Counted from the first letter of the stretch, positions 28,177 to 37,895 are shown. The stretch is DNA of 64,000 bases from Mogibacterium sp. (GCA_017405845.1 JAFQZQ010000014.1:24896-88895); one strand, 5' to 3'. The notes: generated from the sequence alone by a model not told the origin. Numbers and translations are program-made.

Positions 28177-30360
28177 ATGGCAAAAATAGATTACAACAAA
28201 ATTTTCATAAAGGGCGCTTGTCCTACTGCGATTGGCGGACAGGCGGTCATGGAAGGCGTAATGATGCAGGGCCCTGACAGGGTCGCGCTTGCGATGCGCC
28301 TGCCTTCGGGTGAGCTCTACCTCAAGACGAAGCATAAAAAGAAACAGAAACCTGTGATGAAGGTTCCTTTCGTCAGGGGCATCGTTTCCTTCGTGAACGC
28401 GCTCGTCGGAGGCATGGGTACGCTGATGGAATCAGCCGATATTCTTGAGAAATATGCGCCCGAAATGTATGCCGAAGAAGAAGGCAAACTCGAGGCATGG
28501 ATCAATAAAAAGTTCGGTGAAAAAGCCGCATGGAATTTCCTGATCACGACTGCCCTTCTCTTTGCGATCGCGATCTCGCTGATTTTCTTTGTGATCCTGC
28601 CCACCTGGGTCGTGAACTTCCTGGGCAAGTGGGTTTCGAGCGCGATCGTGCTCAACCTGGTGGAAGGCATTCTCAGAATACTGATGTTTGTCGGCTATGT
28701 TGCGGCGATACGCGGCATGAACGATATCAAGACGCTCTTCCAGTACCACGGAGCCGAGCACAAATCGATACACTGCTATGAAAACGACAGAGTGCTCTGC
28801 CCTGAGAACGCGGAAGAGTTCTACACGCTCCATCCGAGGTGCGGCACAAGCTTTCTTGTGTTTGTGCTTATCGTGAGCCTGTTGCTCTTCAGCTTCCTCG
28901 GCTGGCCGAATCTGGCGCTTCGCATCGCTTCGAGAATACTGCTCATTCCGGTCATCGCAGGTATCAGCTTTGAGCTGCTGAGATGGGCGGGCAGATCGAA
29001 CGGCAAAATAGTGCGTATACTCAGCTGGCCGGGCCTGCAGCTCCAGAGACTGACGACCGCAGAGCCTAACAGGGACCAGCTCGAAGTTGCCCTGCTCTCG
29101 CTCAAGGCCGTGCTCGTGGATCCGGGTGTTCCTGAGATCGACAGCTTTGTCGATAAGGACGGCAATCCGGTGAGATCGAAGGCTGAGATGGCTGAGGCAG
29201 AGCGCGAGATGGAGGCCTGGGCAGCCGATGTAGAAGCTCATACCGACCGCAACAAGAAGGCCGCCGCAGAGGCGATCGACGATTTTACAAGGATAGAAGA
29301 GCGCACTGTATTTGAGGACCCGGCCAACGGAGCGAGCGACGAGGAGATCGCCAGCGCGATCGACTTCCTGCACGAGCTCGACAGTGACGGCTATACGATC
29401 GTGTCTACAGATGAGACGGACGGACGCACGCTTGTAAGGGCCATCGCTGACAGAGAGGCCATGCAGGCAAAGGCCAGGACCCTCGCGCGCAGATACACAA
29501 AAGACATCAAGACTTACGAAAACGCTCTCAGCTGGGGCAAGGCTGCGCTCAGCATGCTGCCGAACGGCAAGAACGAGGCCAGAATGATAATGTCGTACGC
29601 GACGGGCCTCGGCACAACCGAGCTCATCACGAGGTCGAAGGAGCTCATGCGTGAGGACGACTTCGAGGAATTCCAGAAGCGCATCTACGCGAGGATCGAA
29701 GGCGTTCCGCTGCAGTACATAGTCGGTACGCAGGAGTTCATGGGTCTGCTCTTCAGGGTCAATCCGTCGGTGCTCATACCGCGTCTCGACTCGGAGATCC
29801 TCGCCGAAAAGGTGATAGAAGTCATCGACAGGATGAATGTAAAGAGTCCGGAGGTGCTCGATCTCTGCACGGGCAGCGGTGCGCTCGGCATATCGATAGC
29901 CGCAAAGGTGCCTGGCGCGGTCGTAACAATGACCGACGTTTCAGAAGCAGCTCTGAATACGGCTATGGGCAACGCGGGACTCAACGGCGTGAACCGCCGC
30001 TGCATATTCCTGCTCGGCGACATGTTTAAAGCAGTCCCGGACGACAAGCACTATGACGTCATCGTCTGCAACCCGCCTTACATAAAGAGCGCAGATATTG
30101 AAACTCTCGATGTTGAAGTGAAGGAGCACGAGCCTCTTATGGCTCTCGACGGCGGCAAGGACGGCCTCGATTTCTACAGGATAATTGCGGAACAGGCCAG
30201 CCTGCATCTCAAGACGGGTGGCTTGCTCGCACTCGAGATCGGTGCCGACCAGGCGGCTGACGTTAAGAAGCTGCTGAACGATGCCGGCACATATAACGAG
30301 GCGAAAGTGGTGCGCGATCTCGCGCATCTCGACAGGGTAATCATGACTACCCGCAAATAA
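28177..30360 (+). CDS. prmC: DUF1385 (YqhQ-like) membrane protein fused to release-factor methyltransferase PrmC
   Basis: 727-residue fusion. Residues 10-300 are a DUF1385/YqhQ module: TAIGGQAVMEGVMMQ at the start, membrane helices, and FQYHGAEHKSIHCYE. A charged linker of about 130 residues follows. Residues 440-727 are PrmC, which methylates the GGQ glutamine of peptide chain release factors: SAM motif DLCTGSGALG near 562-571 and catalytic NPPY at 632-635. ATG 28177 is chosen since homology to YqhQ begins there; the open frame upstream is only the palindrome. No clear ribosome site is visible. Usually these are two adjacent genes, so the fusion would tether PrmC to the membrane. Confidence 0.88.
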   Translation: MAKIDYNKIFIKGACPTAIGGQAVMEGVMMQGPDRVALAMRLPSGELYLKTKHKKKQKPVMKVPFVRGIVSFVNALVGGMGTLMESADILEKYAPEMYAEEEGKLEAWINKKFGEKAAWNFLITTALLFAIAISLIFFVILPTWVVNFLGKWVSSAIVLNLVEGILRILMFVGYVAAIRGMNDIKTLFQYHGAEHKSIHCYENDRVLCPENAEEFYTLHPRCGTSFLVFVLIVSLLLFSFLGWPNLALRIASRILLIPVIAGISFELLRWAGRSNGKIVRILSWPGLQLQRLTTAEPNRDQLEVALLSLKAVLVDPGVPEIDSFVDKDGNPVRSKAEMAEAEREMEAWAADVEAHTDRNKKAAAEAIDDFTRIEERTVFEDPANGASDEEIASAIDFLHELDSDGYTIVSTDETDGRTLVRAIADREAMQAKARTLARRYTKDIKTYENALSWGKAALSMLPNGKNEARMIMSYATGLGTTELITRSKELMREDDFEEFQKRIYARIEGVPLQYIVGTQEFMGLLFRVNPSVLIPRLDSEILAEKVIEVIDRMNVKSPEVLDLCTGSGALGISIAAKVPGAVVTMTDVSEAALNTAMGNAGLNGVNRRCIFLLGDMFKAVPDDKHYDVIVCNPPYIKSADIETLDVEVKEHEPLMALDGGKDGLDFYRIIAEQASLHLKTGGLLALEIGADQAADVKKLLNDAGTYNEAKVVRDLAHLDRVIMTTRK

Positions 30361-30391
30361 TTACAAGTAATTGAGAGAGGGAATTACTTAA

Positions 30392-31186
30392 ATGTCACCG
30401 TTGCTGATTTGTTTTATTGTGGCTCTTATAGTGAGCGCAATTGGATTTAAAAAATACGTCTGGTTCATATCGATAGGCTACGGATTCTCCGTGGCGGCCA
30501 TTGGAGTCGCACTGCTCTGCATGTTCGGAGGAGTGGCTGACTGGGGTCTCATCATCGCATGTGTGCTCTTCGTTCTTTACGGCTGCAGACTCGGCGGATA
30601 TCTTACGTACAGAGAATTAAAGAAAGCGTCATACAACAAGAAGATGAAGTCCGAGATCAAGGACGGCAAGGGAATGTCCGTGATCGCGAAGTGCGGCATC
30701 TGGGTCTCAGCTGCCCTGCTCTACGCCTGCGAAGTATCCCCTGTTGTCTTCAGGCTCCAGAATGGCAAGGGCACAGACGGCTGGGTCGTTGCGGGCATTA
30801 TCATCATGGCGATCGGCGTAGTCACCGAGACAACTGCCGATGTACAGAAAAGTCTTGCAAAGAGAGTGAATCCGGGACGCTTTGTCGACACCGGGCTCTA
30901 CAGGCTGGTAAGATGCCCTAACTACCTCGGCGAGATGATGTTCTGGACGGGGGTCTTCATCACGGGCATTGGCTCCAACACCGGAGCCGGTCATTGGATC
31001 GTTGCTCTGGCAGGCTACCTCGGCATCATCTACGTGATGTTCGGCGGCGCACGCAGGCTCGAGCTGCGCCAGGACAGAACGTACAAGGACGATCCGGAAT
31101 ACTGGGCATACAAGAACAAAACGCCTATCATGGTACCGTTCATTCCGCTTTACAGCGTTGCGAAATACAAATGGCTTGTGGCCTGA
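30392..31186 (+). CDS. DUF1295 membrane protein (steroid 5-alpha-reductase-like fold)
   Basis: 264-residue integral membrane protein with six or seven predicted helices. The C-terminal signature (NPGRFVDTGLYRLVRCPNYLGEM, in two parts around the RCPNY motif) is that of the DUF1295/isoprenylcysteine-methyltransferase superfamily. These proteins bind NADPH or SAM and act on lipids; the substrate is unknown. It is followed 21 bases later by an FMN reductase gene. Confidence 0.75.
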   Translation: MSPLLICFIVALIVSAIGFKKYVWFISIGYGFSVAAIGVALLCMFGGVADWGLIIACVLFVLYGCRLGGYLTYRELKKASYNKKMKSEIKDGKGMSVIAKCGIWVSAALLYACEVSPVVFRLQNGKGTDGWVVAGIIIMAIGVVTETTADVQKSLAKRVNPGRFVDTGLYRLVRCPNYLGEMMFWTGVFITGIGSNTGAGHWIVALAGYLGIIYVMFGGARRLELRQDRTYKDDPEYWAYKNKTPIMVPFIPLYSVAKYKWLVA

Positions 31187-31207
31187 GTAAAAAGGAGATT
31201 TGGGAAA

Positions 31208-31834
31208 ATGGCAAAAGTAATACTGATAAACGGCAGCCCGAGGGCTGATCAGTGCACGGCAACTGCACTCGACGAGATGATAAAGACCTTCCATGAAGAG
31301 GGCGTTGAGACTGAGCTCGTGCATATAGGAAACAAGGCAGTCAGAGGATGTGCTGCGTGCGGTTACTGCATGACTCACGACGGCTGCGTTTTCAAGGATA
31401 TAGTGAATGAAGTGAGCGCCAAGCTCGCGGAAGCTGACGGTCTCGTGGTCGGAAGCCCGGTGTACTACAGCTCGCCGAACGGAACGCTTATCTCGTTTCT
31501 CGACAGATTGTTCTACAGCGCGCAGTTCGACATGCACATGAAGGTCGGAGCTGCTGTGGTAAGCGCCAGACGAGGCGGCAACACAGCTTCGTTCGACGTG
31601 CTCAACAAGTACTTCAGCATCAGTGGAATGCCTATCGCCACATCCACATACTGGAACCAGGTGCACGGCTTCACAGCTGAAGATGTAAAGAAGGACGCTG
31701 AGGGCCTGCAGACGATGAGGAACCTCGCGCACAACATGGCTTTCATGATCAAAGCCATTGCCGACGCTAAGGAGAAATACGGCATGCCTAAGCTGGAGAG
31801 CGGCAATTTCACAAGCTTTCCGGACGGCAAGTAA
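31208..31834 (+). CDS. NADPH-dependent FMN reductase-like flavoprotein
   Basis: 208-residue flavodoxin-fold protein. The N-terminal phosphate loop INGSPRADQCT, the CAACGYC motif (possible metal or redox cysteines) and GSPVYYSSPNG are typical of the iron-sulfur flavoprotein/NADPH-FMN reductase family. It probably carries FMN and passes electrons to a partner. The AAGGAG site is good. It lies in a small operon with CooT-like and aldo-keto reductase genes. Confidence 0.8.
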   Translation: MAKVILINGSPRADQCTATALDEMIKTFHEEGVETELVHIGNKAVRGCAACGYCMTHDGCVFKDIVNEVSAKLAEADGLVVGSPVYYSSPNGTLISFLDRLFYSAQFDMHMKVGAAVVSARRGGNTASFDVLNKYFSISGMPIATSTYWNQVHGFTAEDVKKDAEGLQTMRNLAHNMAFMIKAIADAKEKYGMPKLESGNFTSFPDGK

Positions 31835-31848
31835 AGGAGGAAACAGAT

Positions 31849-32037
31849 ATGTGCCTTTCAATGGTATACAAGAATGAAGTGAACGACGCCAACCTGCTGG
31901 CGAAGAATGTCGCAGACATCAGGGTCGACGGCGGCACCATCTATTTCACAGACCTCATGGGCATTCGCTACACGTTCAACGGAACGCTCGAGAAGGTCGA
32001 CCTTATGGACAATTACGTACTGGTAAAAGAAGCCTAG
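31849..32037 (+). CDS. CooT-family nickel-binding small protein
   Basis: 62 residues starting Met-Cys, as in CooT, where Cys2 helps bind Ni(II) in a dimer. The MCLSMVY start, beta-rich body and VDLMDNYVLV end match this family's usual length and pattern. AAGGAGG precedes the ATG. CooT is best known from CO dehydrogenase loci, but none is present here; a CooC-type ATPase and an acetyl-CoA-synthase-like protein occur at 50264 and 55581. Confidence 0.7.
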   Translation: MCLSMVYKNEVNDANLLAKNVADIRVDGGTIYFTDLMGIRYTFNGTLEKVDLMDNYVLVKEA

Positions 32038-32059
32038 TACGAAAAAAGAGAGGGAGACT

Positions 32060-33208
32060 ATGTATTACAACGATTTTAAGGATCTTAAGCTTTCGGGTCT
32101 CGGACTCGGCTGCATGAGACTGCCGTGCATCGACGGTGATGACGCCAGACCTGATCCACAGCAGGTACAGGAGATGGTCGACTATGCGATGGCCAACGGC
32201 ATCAACTATTTTGACACCGCCTGGGGATACCACGAGGGAAACAGCGAGACGGTCATCGGTGAGGCTCTGTCGAAGTACGACAGAAGCAGCTATTATCTTG
32301 CAAGCAAGTTCCCGGGTTACGACCTGTCGAATTTCGGCAAGCACGAGGAGATCTTCTATAAGCAGCTCGAGAAGTGCAAGACCGACTACTTCGATTTCTA
32401 TCTCTATCACAACGTATGTGAGCTGAACATCGACAAGTATCTTGACGACAACGATGGCCTCACGGAATTCCTCCTCAGAATGAAAGAGGAAGGAAAGATC
32501 CGCCACCTCGGATTCTCGTGCCACGGAAACCAGGAGACCATGCACCGCTTCATCATGAAGCACTTCAGACACATCGAGTTCTGCCAGATCCAGCTCAACT
32601 ATCTGGACTTCGAATTCCAGAACGCAAAGGACAAGGTGGAAGAGCTCAACAACATCGGCATTCCTATCTGGGTAATGGAGCCGCTGCGCGGTGGCAAGCT
32701 CGCTAAGTCGTGCCTCGGCGGTGAGAAGCTGCTCTCAAAGAGCAACCCTGACTACACACCGGCCAACTGGGCGTTCGCCTTCCTTGAGACGGTCCCTGGC
32801 GTCACGATGATCCTTTCCGGAATGTCCAACTTTGAGCAGCTGAAGCAGAATATCGATTTCTTCAGCGAAAGAAAACCGCTCAGCGACGACGATATCGCGA
32901 TACTGCTGACAGCAGCACACTACGATACCACAGGCAAGAGCTCCGGCACGGTAGCTTGTACAACCTGCAGATACTGCACTACGAAGTGCCCGCAGGAGCT
33001 GGATATCCCTAGGATACTTGCGCTCTACAATGAGCACGCGTACAGCGAAGGCGGATTCATTGCGCCTATGGCACTGGCTGCTTTCGACGAGAACAAGCTC
33101 CCTTCGGCATGCATCGGTTGCGGCGCGTGCGCGGCGGTATGCCCGCAGAAAATCGACATACCGGGCACGATGACGAAGTTCACCGAGTTGCTTAAAAGTG
33201 CAGAATAA
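32060..33208 (+). CDS. Aldo-keto reductase with two C-terminal [4Fe-4S] motifs
   Basis: 382-residue oxidoreductase. The first 280 residues form an aldo-keto reductase barrel (GLGLGCMRLP, FDTAWGYHEGNSE, GFSCHGN). The tail has two ferredoxin-like clusters: CTTCRYCTTKCP and CIGCGACAAVCP. This family (YccK/oxidoreductase with 4Fe-4S) is common in anaerobes and may link carbonyl reduction to ferredoxin. It ends the small operon at a terminator. Confidence 0.87.
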   Translation: MYYNDFKDLKLSGLGLGCMRLPCIDGDDARPDPQQVQEMVDYAMANGINYFDTAWGYHEGNSETVIGEALSKYDRSSYYLASKFPGYDLSNFGKHEEIFYKQLEKCKTDYFDFYLYHNVCELNIDKYLDDNDGLTEFLLRMKEEGKIRHLGFSCHGNQETMHRFIMKHFRHIEFCQIQLNYLDFEFQNAKDKVEELNNIGIPIWVMEPLRGGKLAKSCLGGEKLLSKSNPDYTPANWAFAFLETVPGVTMILSGMSNFEQLKQNIDFFSERKPLSDDDIAILLTAAHYDTTGKSSGTVACTTCRYCTTKCPQELDIPRILALYNEHAYSEGGFIAPMALAAFDENKLPSACIGCGACAAVCPQKIDIPGTMTKFTELLKSAE

Positions 33209-33217
33209 AAACTTGCC

Positions 33218-33247
33218 ATAACCCCGTACTGGGGTTATTCTTTTATT
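33218..33247 (+). terminator. Terminator before the first dehydratase-like pair
   Basis: ATAACCCC and GGGGTTAT pair around GTACT, followed by TCTTTTATT. A second small hairpin, AGGGG with CCCCT at 33263-33282, lies in the leader of the next operon without a T-run and may be a leader structure. Confidence 0.75.
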
Positions 33248-33327
33248 AAGTAGGAAACTAACAGGGGTGTTTTAGTGCCCCTATTAGTACGGAGAGGGAT
33301 TTTTTAATAAGAAAGAGGAGTTGTAAT

Positions 33328-34530
33328 ATGAAAGACCTCAAGCATCTTTTGTATTTTGAGAACCTCCTGCAGAATGCAAACAACGAACTGATAGAACAGG
33401 CCAAGAAGGACGGCAAGATCTGCGCTGCTTTTACGTGCGAGAATATTCCGGAACCGCTGATGAACCTTGGCAATACGTTCTCAGTTCGTCTTTTTGCGCC
33501 AAATTCCGGCTCGCTCGATATAGCTACATACTACATGACTAGCTTTCTGTGCGAGACGAGCAGGGCTCTGCTGGAGAGAGCGATCGAGGGCGGCTTCAAT
33601 TTTGCCGACTGCCTGATCGCTGCAGACGGCTGCACAATGATGAACCGTGCTGCCGAGAACATGGAGTTGCTGCACACCATGGACGAGGGTAAGGATAAGT
33701 TCTTCTACCAGTTCATGGAGATTCCGATGAAGGCGACCGAGAACGGCGTTTCGCTGCTGAAGCTGCAGGTCACAAACCATATTCTCAAGCCGCTTCAAGA
33801 GAATTACGGCATCGACATTTCCGAAGAAGCCATGCTCAAGGCGGTCGAAGAGCACAATGAAGTCTGCAGGCTCATTCAGGAGATCGGTGAATTCCGCAAA
33901 GAGGACGATCCGCGCATCACGGGATACGAGTTCCACGTGCTGACGCTCGCAACATATCTGGCGCCGAAGTATCTGCTCATCGACAAGCTGAGAGAGACTC
34001 TCGAGGAGATCAAGACAAGAGAGCCTGACGGCAAGAAGTGGCGCGCACGCGTACTGGTGGTCGGATCCGAGATCGACGATATCGGCATGATCAAGCTGAT
34101 CGAGGAGTGCGGCACTTATGTATGCGCAGACAGATACTGCTTCGGCTCGTTCCCGGGCAGAGTGCCTATCGAGATCGATCCTGACTCGGATGATGACGTG
34201 CTTACTCAGATCTGCCGTCATTACACGATGATGAGCCAGTGCCCGCGTACGATGAACATGGAAAAAGTCTACGGCCGTAAGAAATACGTCAACGACCTCG
34301 CGAAGGAGTTCAAGGCCGACGGCATCATCTACGAGCAGGTGAAGTTCTGCGATCCGTGGGCTTACGAAAGAATGCTGGGATCGCACATGCTGAGAGAGGA
34401 TTACGGATTCCCGGTGCTCTCCGTAGACAGACCGTATAATATCAACGCCGGTGCAGGTCAGATGCGTACACGTGTACAGGCATTCATTGAAAGCATTGAA
34501 ATAAAGAAGATTCAGGGAGGTGAGAAGTAA
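33328..34530 (+). CDS. 2-hydroxyacyl-CoA dehydratase/benzoyl-CoA reductase superfamily, small subunit (pair 1)
   Basis: 400-residue HgdB/BcrC-like subunit. Three cysteines conserved at the same places in all three paralogues here, Cys37 (FTCEN), Cys102 (DGCTM) and Cys341 (KFCDPW), are the probable [4Fe-4S] ligands. The C-terminal DRPYN and GQMRTRVQAF segments are also shared. The start is supported by GAGGAG. It overlaps the large-subunit gene at TAATG. Such enzymes take one electron from an ATP-driven activase to dehydrate or reduce a CoA thioester; the substrate cannot be inferred. No activase is next to this pair, so the one at 54367 may serve it. Confidence 0.85.
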   Translation: MKDLKHLLYFENLLQNANNELIEQAKKDGKICAAFTCENIPEPLMNLGNTFSVRLFAPNSGSLDIATYYMTSFLCETSRALLERAIEGGFNFADCLIAADGCTMMNRAAENMELLHTMDEGKDKFFYQFMEIPMKATENGVSLLKLQVTNHILKPLQENYGIDISEEAMLKAVEEHNEVCRLIQEIGEFRKEDDPRITGYEFHVLTLATYLAPKYLLIDKLRETLEEIKTREPDGKKWRARVLVVGSEIDDIGMIKLIEECGTYVCADRYCFGSFPGRVPIEIDPDSDDDVLTQICRHYTMMSQCPRTMNMEKVYGRKKYVNDLAKEFKADGIIYEQVKFCDPWAYERMLGSHMLREDYGFPVLSVDRPYNINAGAGQMRTRVQAFIESIEIKKIQGGEK

Positions 34531-36134
34531 TGGCATTTAAAACGGTCAAGAAGATCACTAACCCTAAAAAGAAAAAAGGCGATCAGACGCTTGGTAAGCT
34601 CTACCCTACCAACGGCAAGACAAAGGTCTTCGTCCGCCGTGAGTGGAGAGGCGTAAAGGACACGCTTTACGATTATTCAAGATGGCTCTACATCATGTCC
34701 ATCCTCGCAAGGTTTATCTCCAAGCCGCGCAACATCAAGGCGATGTTCCGCTACAGATGGATGGCAAACTATCTGGCTGTTCCTTATATGATGGACAAGT
34801 TTACGCTCGGACTCAGAGATGAGCCTCTGCGCATTACCCACACAGCCATGAACTTCGTCATCTACGACGTAGCCAAGACGATGGACAACATCTTCAAGGG
34901 CGACCGCCGTACAGGTAACAACAAGAAGTTCTCGGATACCTGCGTACTTACAGACGAGAATGCAATGACAGCCTTCATGATGGGCTTCAAAGATACTACG
35001 GCTATCCTCAGAGAGGTTCCGACAATGTTCGTCGCCAATCTGCTGACCCAGAATTCCACGACTCACTACCTCGACGTAGCTCAGGAATTCGGTCTTCCTG
35101 GAGACGTCTGCCCGATGCCTGAGGCTGAGGCCGGTATCTCGATCGACGATGACTTCGCTGTTCTCGGATGCTGCGCAGTACAGGTCAACACCACCTGCGA
35201 CGGCTCGCTCATGGGTAACGGCGTCATCGCTCACAGACTCGAGCGCGAATACGGCATCCCTACATTCCAGCTGACAGCTCCGCTCCGCCACAAGGAAGAC
35301 GACGTTCAGGAGTACGCTGCCAACGATATGAAGGAAGCTGTTAAGTTCATCGAGGAGCACGCTCACGAGAAGTGGAACTGGAAGCGTTACTTCGAAAGCG
35401 CAGCCAGAGTAAACGATGCTACAAGAAACAGAGCTTTCTGGCTTGAGAACAACTCCACCGACTACCCTCAGTTTGTCGGATCGGTATTCTCGCTTTACAA
35501 CGACACAAACTACATGGGCAACTGCGGCAGATCCGCACTCTTCCCGCCTAAGGATAAGAAGATCAGCAAGCTCGTTGAGCAGGGCTACAAGAAAAAGACC
35601 ATGATCTGCCCTGAGTACAGACACAGATGTATCGTTTGGGGCGTTCAGCCGCAGTACAACATCCACATGCTTTACTGGATGATGCATTGCTGGGGCGTTG
35701 TGCCTCTGACAGACATGCTCTCGATGGTCAACACCCTGCCGATCGCCGAAGAGGATACTCCTGAAAACAGAGAGAAGGCATGGTACGACATGGCATGGCT
35801 CAATGAGAACATGATCATGCGTAACCGTACACACGGCGGATACAAGGTGCTCGTCGACGAGCTCTGGGAGTTCTGCGAGATCATGAACGCCGACATGGTA
35901 ATGATGTGGGAGCACATGAGCTGCAAGGCTCTCGACGGTCTCCACGGAATGTTCGAAGAGCAGGGCCGCGAGCGCGGCATCCACGTAGTCTGGGTATGCC
36001 ACGACCTCTGCGATCCGCGAGTCTACACAAGACAGGCCATCCGCGACGAGTTCAGCCAGTACATGCGTACGGTGCTGCGCGAAGAGCCGCTTGATCCGAC
36101 TATCGAACATATTCCTGACGAAAATATGTGGTAA
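34530..36134 (+). CDS. 2-hydroxyacyl-CoA dehydratase/benzoyl-CoA reductase superfamily, large subunit (pair 1)
   Basis: 534-residue HgdA/BcrB-like subunit, longer than the roughly 430 residues usual in the family. The N-terminal REWRG(V)KDT motif is shared by all three large subunits here. Probable cluster ligands are Cys194 (DVCPM), Cys223 (TTCDG) and Cys465 (MSCKA), each conserved in the paralogues. Translation is coupled to the small subunit. The pair ends at a strong terminator, so it is a separate transcription unit from the 45-54 kb cluster. Confidence 0.85.
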   Translation: MAFKTVKKITNPKKKKGDQTLGKLYPTNGKTKVFVRREWRGVKDTLYDYSRWLYIMSILARFISKPRNIKAMFRYRWMANYLAVPYMMDKFTLGLRDEPLRITHTAMNFVIYDVAKTMDNIFKGDRRTGNNKKFSDTCVLTDENAMTAFMMGFKDTTAILREVPTMFVANLLTQNSTTHYLDVAQEFGLPGDVCPMPEAEAGISIDDDFAVLGCCAVQVNTTCDGSLMGNGVIAHRLEREYGIPTFQLTAPLRHKEDDVQEYAANDMKEAVKFIEEHAHEKWNWKRYFESAARVNDATRNRAFWLENNSTDYPQFVGSVFSLYNDTNYMGNCGRSALFPPKDKKISKLVEQGYKKKTMICPEYRHRCIVWGVQPQYNIHMLYWMMHCWGVVPLTDMLSMVNTLPIAEEDTPENREKAWYDMAWLNENMIMRNRTHGGYKVLVDELWEFCEIMNADMVMMWEHMSCKALDGLHGMFEEQGRERGIHVVWVCHDLCDPRVYTRQAIRDEFSQYMRTVLREEPLDPTIEHIPDENMW

Positions 36135-36139
36135 AAATG

Positions 36140-36175
36140 AGTGTCAGTGGGACGGTTCCCACTGACACTTTTTTT
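36140..36175 (+). terminator. Strong terminator after pair 1
   Basis: A 13-bp perfect stem AGTGTCAGTGGGA / TCCCACTGACACT with loop CGGT and a seven-T run. The 10-mer GGGACGGTTC across its loop also occurs at 54238-54247. Confidence 0.92.
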
Positions 36176-36206
36176 AGTGCCTCAAAACCATCCCGCCGAC
36201 ACCCTC

Positions 36207-36234
36207 TTGACAGCTTTTTCAACGGGTTTAGAAT
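36207..36234 (+). promoter_or_regulatory. Promoter of the MATE transporter gene
   Basis: TTGACA and TAGAAT with a 16-base spacer. The -10 box ends only nine bases before the ATG at 36244, so the message would be leaderless or almost so. Confidence 0.6.
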
Positions 36235-36243
36235 GATACTGTA

Positions 36244-37614
36244 ATGGAAAATCACCTGCTGAAAAAGAGAATACCTTCGAACCCCGACCTTACTGAGGGA
36301 TCAATAGTCGATAAGGTGCTGCTGTTTGCGATTCCACTCATGCTTACAAGCATGCTGCAGCAGCTTTTTAATGCGACTGACGTCGCAGTCGTCGGCAAAT
36401 TTGCGAGCACCGAGGCGCTGGCTGCTGTCGGAAGCAACACGCCTATCATTTCGCTGCTCGTAAACTTTTTCGTGGGTATCTCGGTCGGAGCCAACGTGCT
36501 GATCGCACGCAACATCGGGGCAAGACAGCCCGAAAAAGCAAAGAGCGCGGTACGCACCTCAATGGCGCTTGCCCTGGTGGCAGGTGTTATAGTTGCGGTT
36601 ATCGGCAATCTTATTGCAGTGCCGATCATCGACCTTCTCGGCGTGCCGCCTGAGGTAAGGAACTACTCTGTCATATATCTCAGACTGTACTTCAGCGGAG
36701 TTCCTTTCATAATGCTTTACAATTTCGAGGCGGCCATCTTCAGGAGCAACGGCAACACGCGAACTCCCCTCATCTGCCTCTTTGTCGGAGGCGTTTTCAA
36801 TGTCTGCGCCAACCTCTTCTTCGTGCTTGTGCTCGGCATGGACGTCGACGGCGTTGCCATCGCGACTGTGCTCGCCAATGTGATCAGCTCAATGATGCTG
36901 CTCCACGCCCTGCGAAATGAGGACAGCGTGATCCACGTCAACGTAGCGAAGATCCGGATAAACCGCGACGACCTCGTGACCATTCTTAAGATCGGCATGC
37001 CCGCAGGCCTTCAAAGCGCGGTCTTCTCGATCTCCAACATCTGCATCCAGTCCGCGATCAACAGCCTTGGAGCCACCTACATGGCGGCATCGTCGGCAGC
37101 CTTCAACATAGAGATCCTGGCGTTCTTCGTGGTCAACTCGTTCACGCAGACGCTGGTGTCGTTCATTGGCCAGAATTATGGCGCAAAAAAATACGAGCGC
37201 TGCAGAGAAATAGTGCGAAAGACGCTGATAGTGAGCTGGGTGTTCACGACTGCGCTGTCAGCGATACTGCTGGTTTTCGCAAGGCCGCTGCTGGGACTGT
37301 TCACGAACGAGCAGCTGGTAATTGAGGCCGGACTGCTGAGAATCAAACTCCTGCTTTACGCCGAGACGCTCAACGTGCTGATGGACAACCTGTCCGGCGC
37401 GATGAGAGGACTCGGAAAGTCGCTTGTGCCGGCGCTCACAACGCTGATCTGCGTGTGCGGCATCCGCATAATCTGGGTCTTCACAGGCTTTAAGATCTAC
37501 CACACATGGCTGTCGCTCATGATAGTCTTCCCTGTCAGCTGGGCGGTCAACGCCACGTTCATAATCATCGGTTACATATACACGCGCAACCGCATGCTGC
37601 CGCGCGAAGGATAG
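36244..37614 (+). CDS. MATE-family multidrug/metabolite efflux transporter
   Basis: 456-residue membrane protein with twelve predicted helices. LTEGSIVDKVLLFAIPLML and the LQQLFNATDVAVVGKF segment are classic for bacterial MATE exporters (DinF/NorM-like), which use Na+ or H+ gradients. No other Met is near the N-terminus, so ATG 36244 is likely, and no ribosome site precedes it, in keeping with a leaderless message. The exported compound is unknown; it could be linked to the neighbouring catabolic genes. Confidence 0.88.
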   Translation: MENHLLKKRIPSNPDLTEGSIVDKVLLFAIPLMLTSMLQQLFNATDVAVVGKFASTEALAAVGSNTPIISLLVNFFVGISVGANVLIARNIGARQPEKAKSAVRTSMALALVAGVIVAVIGNLIAVPIIDLLGVPPEVRNYSVIYLRLYFSGVPFIMLYNFEAAIFRSNGNTRTPLICLFVGGVFNVCANLFFVLVLGMDVDGVAIATVLANVISSMMLLHALRNEDSVIHVNVAKIRINRDDLVTILKIGMPAGLQSAVFSISNICIQSAINSLGATYMAASSAAFNIEILAFFVVNSFTQTLVSFIGQNYGAKKYERCREIVRKTLIVSWVFTTALSAILLVFARPLLGLFTNEQLVIEAGLLRIKLLLYAETLNVLMDNLSGAMRGLGKSLVPALTTLICVCGIRIIWVFTGFKIYHTWLSLMIVFPVSWAVNATFIIIGYIYTRNRMLPREG

Positions 37615-37895
37615 ACGTATGTAATCCTAGAGCCCTTTTTTCGTGCCGTTTCACGGATTTTGTGTACCGGACCCGGAGTTGCCGGAATTCACCCATAACC
37701 ACAGGGCTGCAACAAACGCTGACATTGGATGTGTTGCAAAAGGACCATATATGAAACAAAAGGGAGCACAAATATGCTCCCTTTCGTTAAAAAATGTCTA
37801 ATTGGTATACTCGCGTAGGTTGCCTCTGCCAGCTCGAGACAAACCGGGATTAAGCAGCCTCGCGTAAACGATAGCCAAGTTGCGTAGTGCAATCG
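37615..37895. other. Convergent intergenic region with a hairpin at 37761-37782
   Basis: 281 bases between the MATE gene and the - strand ligase gene. AGGGAGCA and TGCTCCCT pair around CAAATA, with T-rich sequence on both sides, so it may terminate either strand. No credible gene or RNA is seen in the rest. Confidence 0.55.
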
